The position numbers and the translations under genes are program-made. Below, piece by piece: positions 45,681-54,002 of a stretch of 57,297 bases of DNA (its first letter is position 1; each line of letters starts with the position of its first letter). A model generated the notes under the pieces. That model did not search any database, had not been told where the DNA came from, and saw only the letters and a program-made list of their open reading frames with translations. Source of the DNA: Myxococcales bacterium (GTDB lineage: Bacteria > Myxococcota > UBA727 > GCA-2721815); NCBI GenBank assembly GCA_002721815.1, contig PBLQ01000053.1, positions 1 to 57,297 on the forward strand. The letters are read 5' to 3'.

Positions 45681-46622
45681 CTATTTCTCAAGGATTTTTT
45701 TTGTTTCAGCGATATCTTTTTGAATCTGAGCCACCAGCGCCTCTTTGGATGGAAATTTTCGTTCTGGTCGAATGCGCTCAACGAACTCCAACACCAGTTC
45801 AGAACCATACAAATCGGCATCGAAATCGAGCAAATGGGCCTCAACGCGGACCCCTTCTCCCTCAAATGTAGGCCTTAAGCCTACATTGATCACCGCTGGC
45901 AAACGCTTTCCATCGATGATGGCGTGGGCGGCATACACCCCCCGTTTGGGAATGAGCTCTTGCTCGGGTTGAACATTGGCGGTGCGGGTACCGATGCTGC
46001 GTCCCCTCTGATCACCGGAAACGACAGGACCGCTCAACCGAAAGGGGCGCCCCAACAGGGTACAAGCCCCATGAACGTTGCCTTCTAAAATGAACGCTCG
46101 GATTTTGGTAGAGGACATGACCAAACCATCAAGACTTTGGGCGGTGATGATGTGAACCGACACCCCATGCGGCTCAAGCCACACTTTAAGATCTTTAGCT
46201 TTCCCTGCAGCTTTTCTACCAAAAGAAAAGTCATACCCCACCACCACAGCACGCACCCCCATGGCATCTTTCAGCACCTCGGTGGCGAAATCTTCAGGGG
46301 CCATTTGCGCAAAGTCAGGGGTGAAAGCTTGCATGAGCAAATAGTCGAACCCTTTTTGGGCAATGCCAGCGATTTTATCGGAGCGACTGAGGATGGTGGG
46401 CGGCGCCAATGTGGGAGCCAGCACCTTCACAGGGTGCGGATCAAAGGTCACTACGCCGGTGATGCATTTTTCTTGCTGGGCGATTTGGTGCACCCGTTGA
46501 AAAAGCGCGTTATGGCCCAGATGGAGCCCATCAAAAGACCCGATGGCCACCACTGCACCGCGCATGGAGTCAGAAATTTCACTAAAAGATTCGTATACTT
46601 CCATAGTTTTCATTGTAGACAT
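45681..46622 (-). CDS. ribF: bifunctional riboflavin kinase / FAD synthetase
   Basis: A 313-residue enzyme: riboflavin to FMN to FAD. The N-terminal adenylyltransferase has AIGSFDGLHLGHNALF (GxFDGxHxGH) and VGYDFSFGRKAAG; the C-terminal kinase has GRPFRLSGPVVSGDQRGRSIGTRTANV and EAHLLDFDADLYG, as usual. The kinase ATP motif that is normally GxPTAN reads GTRTAN here (Pro to Arg), so kinase efficiency is worth checking. The ATG at 46622 is kept, but in-frame ATGs follow 9 and 18 bp later and none has a clear ribosome-binding site. It sits upstream of pilB in the same direction. Confidence 0.93.
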   Translation of the reverse strand: MSTMKTMEVYESFSEISDSMRGAVVAIGSFDGLHLGHNALFQRVHQIAQQEKCITGVVTFDPHPVKVLAPTLAPPTILSRSDKIAGIAQKGFDYLLMQAFTPDFAQMAPEDFATEVLKDAMGVRAVVVGYDFSFGRKAAGKAKDLKVWLEPHGVSVHIITAQSLDGLVMSSTKIRAFILEGNVHGACTLLGRPFRLSGPVVSGDQRGRSIGTRTANVQPEQELIPKRGVYAAHAIIDGKRLPAVINVGLRPTFEGEGVRVEAHLLDFDADLYGSELVLEFVERIRPERKFPSKEALVAQIQKDIAETKKILEK

Positions 46623-46768
46623 GAGAAGGAATATAGCCCAAACACGTCAAAAAAAAAGACCGCGTGCCACCTAACTTGCGTTTTCGCGCCTAAAATCGGT
46701 CAATAACGGGATTGTAATAACGTTCTGTGCCGCTAAAGTCCCCCCTCATTATTCAAAAAGGGACATTA

Positions 46769-49700
46769 ATGAATCATCAGTTTATCTTTTCTCTGGCCGG
46801 TATTCTCACTGTATTGGGATCGGGCGCGAGCGCTCATGCTTTAGACCTCCAACAAAAAGCCAATCCCCAAAACCGCGCATTCGAAAACCTGCCCCAGTTG
46901 AACCTCATTCGGGGCGCCCAGCTCAAAGACATCCCTCTGGAAATTACCGCTGAGGGCGATTGGACCCTGAGCGCCAATAAAAGTTGGGCTCAGTTGGACG
47001 CTACTTCAGGCAACGGCAACCAAACGGTGGTTCTTCGCATTGATGAGCAAGCATTGACCAGCCTGGACGATGCCACCGCAACGCTCACCCTGTCTGCCCC
47101 GGGCAGCGATGATGTGGCCTTAGAGGTGGATATCGATATTTGGCCCAAAATACCGCCGGCCGATGCCACGCCCGCCCAACTACGCGACTTTGTAAAAAAC
47201 CGTGACAACTGGCCCAGCGACGGCTCGTTTCCCCGCATGTGGGAATTGTGGGGCTTCTTACCCGACCAGGAAACCCACCCTGATACCGCTTCCGGCGCCA
47301 ACATGGATGCCTGGGAAAAGGTGGCATGCGACGACGGCACAGCCTCAGAAGACTGTGTGCGCGAAGGCCAAGCGGGCCTCCATTCCGGTATGGCGGCCGA
47401 TCAAGCTTGGCTCCTTTCCACCGGTGATCCACGGGTCAGAGTGGCGGTCTTGGATTCGGGCATTAAGTGGGGCGAAAAAAACCTCACCACCAAACACTAC
47501 CTTAACCCAGAAGAACTTCGGGTTTGCCCTCCTCCAGGGGGTGACCTCAATGCAGAGCCCTTGGCCACAGGATTTGATGTAAACGGCGACGGCCTCTTCA
47601 ACATTCGAGACTACGATGAAGCCACGTGGATCACCGATGTGAATGCCAACGGTCACCATGACCCCCAAGATTTAATCTGGAGCACCTTTACAGATGGCAC
47701 CCCTTGTAGTGACGGCATTGATGATGACGTCAATGGCTATATGGATGACATCTCTGGTTGGGATTTCTTTTGGAATGACAACGACCCCTCCGATGACACC
47801 CAGTACGGACACGGCACGGGCGAAGCCAACGATTCCACCGGTGAGCCCCACGATGGCCGTGGCATGATTGGAATTTGCCCCCGATGCACCGTCCTCAACC
47901 TTCGGGTGGGTGACAGCTTTGTGGTGGATGCCAACAAGTTCGCAGAAGCGGTGGTTTACGCCGCAGACAACGAAGCGAAAGTGGTGCAAGAAGCTCTGGG
48001 TTCCGTCAACAACACACCCTACGCGCAATCCGCCATTAACTATGCGTACAACAAGGGCACGGCCATCATCGCCTCCGCAGCCGACGAAAATTCCTACCAC
48101 CACAACTACCCTGGAAATGCAGACCACACTTTCTACGTGCACAATATCGTAGCGGACACCGATGGCGACTACGAAAATGCGGCCACTTTCCTCAACTACG
48201 GCAACTGCAGCAACCATGGCGGCCACTTGATGCTGAGCACCCCTGGCACCGGTTGTTCCTCAGAGGCCACTGGCAACACCTCAGGTCAAGCCGGCCTGCT
48301 CTACAGTTACTTTCTGCAACTGCAGGACGCTGCCACCGGTGATGAAGCGTCTTATTTCGAAGCACCTCTCTCCGCCGAAGAACTGTATCAAGTGATGGTG
48401 GCCTCTGCAGATGACATTGACATCCCAGGGATGGAAACCGACGAAGAAGCCTTGGCCGCCTTGCGCTTTCCATCCAACGAAGGTTGGGACCAGCATTTTG
48501 GATATGGCCGGAACAATGTGCGACGTTCTCTTGAGCGCCTACGTGACCAGCTGATTCCTCCCGAGGCGGATATTTTGAGGCCCCGTTGGTTTCAAACCAT
48601 CGACCCCTCCAGACAAGACCAGCTCGCTGTGATTGGAAGCGTGGGTTCCCCGCGACTGACCGACCTCAAATGGACGCTGAGTGTTGCGGAAGGCCCAACC
48701 CCAACTGCAGATGCGTTCGTGACCTTTGCCAGCGGCGAAGGAACTTCTAAAGACGAAGAACTCGCTGTGTTGGATTTGACCACCGACGGTCCGTTGGGTG
48801 GGCTCGTCGAACGCGCCAACGACAAGGTCACCGGCTACCCCGAGCAATACACCGCGGTCATCCTCTTGCAAGTCACCGGCACCAGCCCAGTGGGCGAAGT
48901 CACCGGGCGGTTCCGCAAAACATTCCATTTGCGGCAAGACGATGACATGATGAAGGGCTTCCCGCTGTATCTGGATGCATCGGGTGAAAGCAGCCCCAAA
49001 GTGGCCGACATCGATGGCGATGGCAAAATGGAAATCATATTGGCCACTGCAGATGGCCGTGTTCACGCCATTGATCACAACGCTTCTGAGTTGCCAGGTT
49101 TTCCCCTGGAAACACCCATCATCGGACCTTTGAACGATGACGTGTGCGCTGTCTCCCCTGCCCAGTGCCACCAAAACGCACCGGCTTACCAAGCGGACTC
49201 CCCCCTCGCCCCAGAGAAACTGCGCGAATCGGTCACTGCCACGGTGGCCCTGGGCGATCTCAACGGTGATGGCAATGATGAAAAAGACATTGTGGTGTTC
49301 ACCTTCGACGGCAGCGTGATGGTCTGGGACAATGAGGGCAATCTGTTCGATGGTTTCCCGGTTCACCTGGACAAATCCAAAGTTTCTGAGTTTGAAGGGG
49401 CCTTGCGCTGCGAAAATGATGCGGGTGAGGAAATCATTGGCTGCATGTCCAAACAACGCTTTGCTGAATCCGGTTTTCACGCCAGTCCCGTCCTGTACGA
49501 TCTGGACAGTGATGGCGATCTGGAAATCATCGGCGCCGCGATGGACCAATGGATTTATGCCTGGCACCACGATGGTGAACTGGTGACGGGATGGCCGGTG
49601 CACCTGCAAGACAGCCGGGTTCCGCCTTTCGACGATGCGGGAGAAATCCGTCGCTACGATGGTCGGATCATCTCCACGCCCGCCGTGGGCGATATTTTTG

Positions 49701-50737
49701 GCGATGGCACTCCCATTGTGCTGGTGGGCACCAACGAGCGTTTTGAAAACGACACCAACTCACGCTTGTACGCCATTTACCCCGAAGGCAACTCCCGCAG
49801 TGGGGGTGCCTTCCCTGATGGTTGGCCAGCATTTGTGACCGGCTTTATCCCCGATGAGATTTTGCCCTTCCTTGGACGCGGCAATCCCAACTCCCCCGCT
49901 GTTGTGGATTTTGATAATGATGGCATGGACGATGTGATCGTCTCCGGCCTGGGTGGCGTCATGACCATCCTGGACAACCAAGGCCGCACCAAGGCCATGA
50001 TGGAATCCAGCGGTTACTACTACGGGGACAACAGCAACGTGGATGAGCCTTTGGGATCTCTCCCCATCGTTAACAACCCCTCCGTGGGCGACCTCGACGG
50101 CGATGGCCGCATGGAACTCATCAACGGCACTGCAGGTTTGGGGCTCGTGCAAATCGCTTCTAATGGGGGGCTGCGCGCTGAGTTTGATCACTCCGTCTCC
50201 GCATGGGTTGCCGAAAACGGCCTTTTTCACGAGGGATTCCCCCATAAAGTGCACGACTACCAGTTCTTTATGAACTATGTGGTGGCCGACTTGGTGGGCG
50301 ACGGCAAATGGCACGTGGTGTTTGGTGATGGCGGCTATTACGTTTACGCGCCTGACTACCAAGGGCACGAAGCCCCAGGCTTTCCAAAGTTCACGGGCCA
50401 ATGGCACATTTCCACCCCAGCGGTGGGTGATGTCAATGGTGACGGTCGTATCGATGTGGTGGCCCCCACTCGAGAAGGCTGGTTGTTCGTCTGGGAAGCC
50501 CAAGGCGCGGTCGGTGGGTACGAAAAACATCCACATCCCGCCATCCAGTGGGGCAGCTTTCACCATGATGACCAAAACACTGGCAACATGACCACGCCAT
50601 TGCATGAATATCCACGGGTCGCTGAACAACAACCGCCGGAGGAAGAAGAAGGTTGTGGATGTCAAACCACCCACACTTCCCCCTTCAACGCCTTGTGGCT
50701 TCTACCGCTGTTCTTGATTCGACGCCGAAGGGAATAA
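46769..50737 (+). CDS. secreted subtilisin-like (S8) protease with FG-GAP/VCBS-like repeats and a C-terminal sorting tail
   Basis: A 1322-residue surface protease. A signal peptide (MNHQFIFSLAGILTVLGSGASAHA) precedes a short beta domain. The S8 domain (about 210-580) has catalytic Asp in VAVLDSGIKWG (near 229), His in QYGHGTGEAND (near 348) and Ser in GNTSGQAGLL (near 504). The oxyanion segment is atypical (ASAADENS rather than AAGN). A Ca-type insertion has DVNGDGLFN repeats. From about 740 to 1260 come FG-GAP-like repeats (VADIDGDGKMEIILAT, VGDLDGDGRMELI, VGDVNGDGRIDVV), a likely beta-propeller. The end is GCGCQTTH, a hydrophobic helix and RRRRE, like MYXO-CTERM anchors. AAAGGGAC precedes the ATG. 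Confidence 0.88.
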   Translation: MNHQFIFSLAGILTVLGSGASAHALDLQQKANPQNRAFENLPQLNLIRGAQLKDIPLEITAEGDWTLSANKSWAQLDATSGNGNQTVVLRIDEQALTSLDDATATLTLSAPGSDDVALEVDIDIWPKIPPADATPAQLRDFVKNRDNWPSDGSFPRMWELWGFLPDQETHPDTASGANMDAWEKVACDDGTASEDCVREGQAGLHSGMAADQAWLLSTGDPRVRVAVLDSGIKWGEKNLTTKHYLNPEELRVCPPPGGDLNAEPLATGFDVNGDGLFNIRDYDEATWITDVNANGHHDPQDLIWSTFTDGTPCSDGIDDDVNGYMDDISGWDFFWNDNDPSDDTQYGHGTGEANDSTGEPHDGRGMIGICPRCTVLNLRVGDSFVVDANKFAEAVVYAADNEAKVVQEALGSVNNTPYAQSAINYAYNKGTAIIASAADENSYHHNYPGNADHTFYVHNIVADTDGDYENAATFLNYGNCSNHGGHLMLSTPGTGCSSEATGNTSGQAGLLYSYFLQLQDAATGDEASYFEAPLSAEELYQVMVASADDIDIPGMETDEEALAALRFPSNEGWDQHFGYGRNNVRRSLERLRDQLIPPEADILRPRWFQTIDPSRQDQLAVIGSVGSPRLTDLKWTLSVAEGPTPTADAFVTFASGEGTSKDEELAVLDLTTDGPLGGLVERANDKVTGYPEQYTAVILLQVTGTSPVGEVTGRFRKTFHLRQDDDMMKGFPLYLDASGESSPKVADIDGDGKMEIILATADGRVHAIDHNASELPGFPLETPIIGPLNDDVCAVSPAQCHQNAPAYQADSPLAPEKLRESVTATVALGDLNGDGNDEKDIVVFTFDGSVMVWDNEGNLFDGFPVHLDKSKVSEFEGALRCENDAGEEIIGCMSKQRFAESGFHASPVLYDLDSDGDLEIIGAAMDQWIYAWHHDGELVTGWPVHLQDSRVPPFDDAGEIRRYDGRIISTPAVGDIFGDGTPIVLVGTNERFENDTNSRLYAIYPEGNSRSGGAFPDGWPAFVTGFIPDEILPFLGRGNPNSPAVVDFDNDGMDDVIVSGLGGVMTILDNQGRTKAMMESSGYYYGDNSNVDEPLGSLPIVNNPSVGDLDGDGRMELINGTAGLGLVQIASNGGLRAEFDHSVSAWVAENGLFHEGFPHKVHDYQFFMNYVVADLVGDGKWHVVFGDGGYYVYAPDYQGHEAPGFPKFTGQWHISTPAVGDVNGDGRIDVVAPTREGWLFVWEAQGAVGGYEKHPHPAIQWGSFHHDDQNTGNMTTPLHEYPRVAEQQPPEEEEGCGCQTTHTSPFNALWLLPLFLIRRRRE

Positions 50738-50738
50738 C

Positions 50739-51311
50739 ATGAGACTCACATCCGTCTTTGGCGCAATGCTTCTCTTGGCTGCGCCCATCACTTCTTGCAT
50801 TCCCGAGGGGCTTCGCACCTTCACCTTCGATATTGATGAGACCGTCACCGTCCCGGGACGCAACCCACTGGTGAACACCGGACTGGTTCCGGCTGACGTC
50901 ATTCCACCGGATTTGGCCGGCATTCTGTCTGAGGGCGTGAAAAATGAAATGGATACAGAACAAGTGCCCACCAATGCACTTGAAAGCCTCCAGTTCACCA
51001 ACATCACTTTAACGGTTCAAGACCCCGAAGAGAATGGCACCCAAGTTCGTGACCTGTCATTTTTATCATCTCTGGTTTTTAAAATCGGAGAAGGGGGCGA
51101 TGTGACCACCATCGCCGAAAGTGAGGCGAATGCTTTCGGTGAGGGGAGCACCACCTACACTTTTCCTAACCAAGATGTAGAGTTGCTGCCCTTTTTTGAA
51201 GCGCATGACACGCTTGAGATCATCACCGAGGCGGAAGTGAACGACCGTCCCAATTTCGAAACAAAATTAGACTTTCACTTCGAGATCACCGCCATCGCAA
51301 AAGGGTTCTAA
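50739..51311 (+). CDS. putative lipoprotein of unknown function
   Basis: A 190-residue protein starting 1 bp after the protease stop. MRLTSVFGAMLLLAAPITSC is a lipoprotein signal with Cys20 in a PITSC lipobox. The mature part is acidic and beta-rich, with FTFDIDETVTVPG, LESLQFTNITLTVQDPEENG and a final FETKLDFHFEITAIAKGF. I do not recognise a family; the ITLTV pattern recalls LEA14-like beta sandwiches, but this is weak. The tight spacing suggests it works with or is co-expressed with the surface protease, perhaps at the outer membrane. Confidence 0.7.
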   Translation: MRLTSVFGAMLLLAAPITSCIPEGLRTFTFDIDETVTVPGRNPLVNTGLVPADVIPPDLAGILSEGVKNEMDTEQVPTNALESLQFTNITLTVQDPEENGTQVRDLSFLSSLVFKIGEGGDVTTIAESEANAFGEGSTTYTFPNQDVELLPFFEAHDTLEIITEAEVNDRPNFETKLDFHFEITAIAKGF

Positions 51312-51330
51312 GCAGCCAAAGGTTCTTCTC

Positions 51331-52317
51331 ATGCACAACCTCTTCCAAGATCATGCGTTTTTCACCCCTCTGTCAGGCCACCACATTACCCGATGTTCCG
51401 GCGCAGATACTCGCAGTTTTCTGCACCGCATGAGCACCCAAGAACTCAATGCATTGACAGCTGGCGACGGCACCCTCAATTGTTTCGTCAATCAAAAGGG
51501 TCGCATGGTGGATTTGGTGCATCACCTTCAAATCCAAGATGACCTTGCCCTTTTGGTGGGGCATTGCGCTGTGGCAGGTGGGCTCTCCCAATGGCTCGAC
51601 CAATTTCATTTCATTGAGCAAATTGCATTTGAAGACCTCACCCCTGGCAGCCAAGCCTTCTTGTGTTTGGGCGGCGGGGCCACGCAGGCCTTGGCGTCGT
51701 TGACCTCTCAATCCGTGGACCTTCAACCCTGGCAATTTCTTCAGCATGAGAATTGCTATGTGGTGCGTACCTTTGACCATGGCGCTTCACCGGATGCCAT
51801 GCACCCCGCCTATTTGGTCTTTCATACGGACGCAGATGGTGCCAGCCTTGAGGAAGCGCTGACACAGGCCGGAGCATCCCCCTGTAGCCCAGCGCAGTTG
51901 CAAGATGTGCGCGTTCTCAGTGGGGTTCCCCATGCGCCACAAGAAGTGAACGATTCGGTGACACCCTTGGCTTTGGGCCTTCACGATGCAATTTCTTGGT
52001 CCAAGGGTTGCTACATCGGGCAAGAGGTCATCGCTCGCATGGATACCTACGATCGGGTGACCAAGAACCTTGCTCTCTTGGCTGCCAATGAAAACACCGT
52101 TCTGTCCCCAGCGATGGATATCTACCTAGGCGAAAAAGTAGTGGGACAAATCACTTCTAGCACCAACGAACCACAGGCCGGGCAACATTTCGCCCTGGCA
52201 CTGCTCAAACTCAAAGAACCCGAATTCGCGGGCGCTGAGTTACACGTCAACAGCAACGGCAATGACGTGGCCACAACGATTATGACGCGCGCTGCAGCCC
52301 AAACCCCTCACGACTAA
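51331..52317 (+). CDS. ygfZ: YgfZ/GcvT-like folate-binding protein (Fe-S cluster maintenance)
   Basis: A 328-residue protein of the aminomethyltransferase-like YgfZ family. The signature KGCYIGQEVIARMDTYDRV is present near residue 230, with LHRMSTQELNALTAG and CFVNQKGRMVDLV at the start. YgfZ helps assemble or repair certain Fe-S enzymes (for example MiaB) with folate. Length agrees with the family. AAGG lies 8 nt before the ATG. It follows the lipoprotein gene by 19 bp and overlaps the convergent cNMP-protein gene by 4 bp. Confidence 0.9.
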   Translation: MHNLFQDHAFFTPLSGHHITRCSGADTRSFLHRMSTQELNALTAGDGTLNCFVNQKGRMVDLVHHLQIQDDLALLVGHCAVAGGLSQWLDQFHFIEQIAFEDLTPGSQAFLCLGGGATQALASLTSQSVDLQPWQFLQHENCYVVRTFDHGASPDAMHPAYLVFHTDADGASLEEALTQAGASPCSPAQLQDVRVLSGVPHAPQEVNDSVTPLALGLHDAISWSKGCYIGQEVIARMDTYDRVTKNLALLAANENTVLSPAMDIYLGEKVVGQITSSTNEPQAGQHFALALLKLKEPEFAGAELHVNSNGNDVATTIMTRAAAQTPHD

Positions 52318-53879
52318 TCCGATTCTTTACGTCGGGATTCAAATATTTCATTGAGCTGTGCCAAATCACCAGGCACTTTGGCGCTGCCCGCAAACACGTG
52401 CTGAGAGACCATGAGGCCTTTTTCATCGAAGGCTTGCCGAGTGGCACGGGTGTTCGGGTGATTGATCAACATTTGCCGAATGGATTTATGGGTGAGCATG
52501 GCCACGGCCACATCTCCCACCGCTCGCGCGCCCAGGTCAGCTTCGGCTTTATCTGCGCGGGCAAAACTGCCCACATAATCGCCTGCCTTTAGGGTATATT
52601 TGACGTCGACATCACCATCGGCCATTTCATCGATGAGTTGCACCTGCCCTTGCAAGACCACCCACAAGCCGTTGTAATCAGCGCCCTGAAAAAACAAATC
52701 TTCTTCTTCTTCAAGCTCGACCAATTTAAACTCGTGAACCAACCCTTCGCGGGTGGCCATGGGCAACGAGGCGAAAACGGGCAAAATACTCAGCAAGTTC
52801 ATGACGAGCCGCTCTCTAAAAAAATCTGCCAACACCTCTCGCATGGCCGGGTCCACGTGCAGCAGGTCTTCGATCACCGATCGTTTGATTTCCAAAAGGT
52901 CGAGATCTGTTTGGGCTTTGAGGGTGGCCTGTCGGGTCTCCGCTGCCATCAGTCCAAAGATGCCCGCACAATCGCGAGAGCGCAAAACGGACATGACCAC
53001 ATCTTGACCATCCACTTGTCGTGAAACCGCTGCTTCACCGTCAACGATCACCACGAAAGAGTCACCAGCGTCACCCTCGGCAAAAACCAACTCGCCTTCA
53101 GGGATGTGCTTGAACTCCACCCCTTCGATGAGGTGAATGAATGCATCGGTCGAGAGTTTCGAGAACAAAGGCACCTCGGGCAAAATGGCTCGCCCAGGCT
53201 CTGGTACCCCTACCCGGCTAAAGTGTTCGGCAATGTTTTTGCCCTGCGAGGCTTCGGGCACCTTTTCAAGGGTGTCTTTGCTGACTTTGCGACCTTCGTC
53301 CACCGTGAGAGGCTCTTCTGTTTGCTGCTGGGTGGCAGGGTCATCCGCATGAAACGGGCTCACCTCCAAAATATCGGTGTCATCCAAAATGAAATCTTCG
53401 CCCGGGTCTAACTCTTCGGCACTGTAATCATCGATGTCATTCACCCGAATCATTTCTTCGGCGGGCTTGGGCTGAATGGCATTCCACAGCGCTTTGGGTT
53501 GTTCGGGCATCCCATCGGGCATGGCCAATCGTTCGGGCAGCTCTGTTTGAATGGGCTTGGCCACACGCCCCACATCCACGCCCATTTGTTGACCGGTACG
53601 CGCGTAGAGTTTGGCGATAAACATCAACGTTTCTTGATGTTTGGGGTCGACCTGCAACAACTCTTTGAGCACCATAATGGCCATGAGCGGCTTGCCCGCC
53701 AATGAAAGATAACGTGCCACTTGCTGGTAGTGATCGATGGCCTGATCGGGGCTTTTCAAAAGGCGCAGGGTCCGAGCCACCCGCATGCGGGCGTCCAAAT
53801 CCATGGGCCGCTCTTCGAGAACAGCTCGCAGCTCTTTGAGGTTTCGTCTTAATTCCCGACGTGTTGGCGCCGTATCCAT
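52314..53879 (-). CDS. TPR protein with two cyclic-nucleotide-binding domains
   Basis: A 521-residue cytoplasmic protein. Residues 1-100 look like TPR helices (RELRRNLKELRAVLEERPMDLDARMRVARTLRLL). An acidic linker (about 125-225) leads to two cNMP-binding domains: one with EGELVFAEGDAGDSFVVIVDGEAAVSR (about 255-370), the other with EEEDLFFQGADYNGLWVVLQGQVQLI (about 395-490). No helix-turn-helix or kinase follows, so it may scaffold or sense without DNA binding. The ATG at 53879 has GGAG about 9 nt upstream; a longer frame to 53954 is less likely. Ligand residues are not clearly those of CRP, so the nucleotide is uncertain. Confidence 0.82.
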   Translation of the reverse strand: MDTAPTRRELRRNLKELRAVLEERPMDLDARMRVARTLRLLKSPDQAIDHYQQVARYLSLAGKPLMAIMVLKELLQVDPKHQETLMFIAKLYARTGQQMGVDVGRVAKPIQTELPERLAMPDGMPEQPKALWNAIQPKPAEEMIRVNDIDDYSAEELDPGEDFILDDTDILEVSPFHADDPATQQQTEEPLTVDEGRKVSKDTLEKVPEASQGKNIAEHFSRVGVPEPGRAILPEVPLFSKLSTDAFIHLIEGVEFKHIPEGELVFAEGDAGDSFVVIVDGEAAVSRQVDGQDVVMSVLRSRDCAGIFGLMAAETRQATLKAQTDLDLLEIKRSVIEDLLHVDPAMREVLADFFRERLVMNLLSILPVFASLPMATREGLVHEFKLVELEEEEDLFFQGADYNGLWVVLQGQVQLIDEMADGDVDVKYTLKAGDYVGSFARADKAEADLGARAVGDVAVAMLTHKSIRQMLINHPNTRATRQAFDEKGLMVSQHVFAGSAKVPGDLAQLNEIFESRRKESD

Positions 53880-54002
53880 GGTGCTTGTCTCCGGGGGATT
53901 TCCCGCCTTTTTTGGGGCAAACCCCCTATTGCGCAGAATGACATAAGGAAGCATAAAGTGGCAACGAGGAAAAGACTTAAACGACCTATAAGGAGTCGAT
54001 CA

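Noticed and set aside
47672-48226. Antisense open frame (184 codons) in the protease gene
   Set aside because: Val/Ile-rich artefact opposite Asp/Asn-rich codons.
48539-49609. Long antisense open frame (356 codons) inside the surface protease gene
   Set aside because: It lies opposite the regular GAT-GGC-type codons of the FG-GAP repeats, has no ribosome-binding site, and its translation is low-complexity; the plus strand is clearly coding.
49760-50674. Antisense open frame (304 codons) inside the protease repeats
   Set aside because: Same cause: repeated Asp-Gly codons leave the opposite strand open. No family features.
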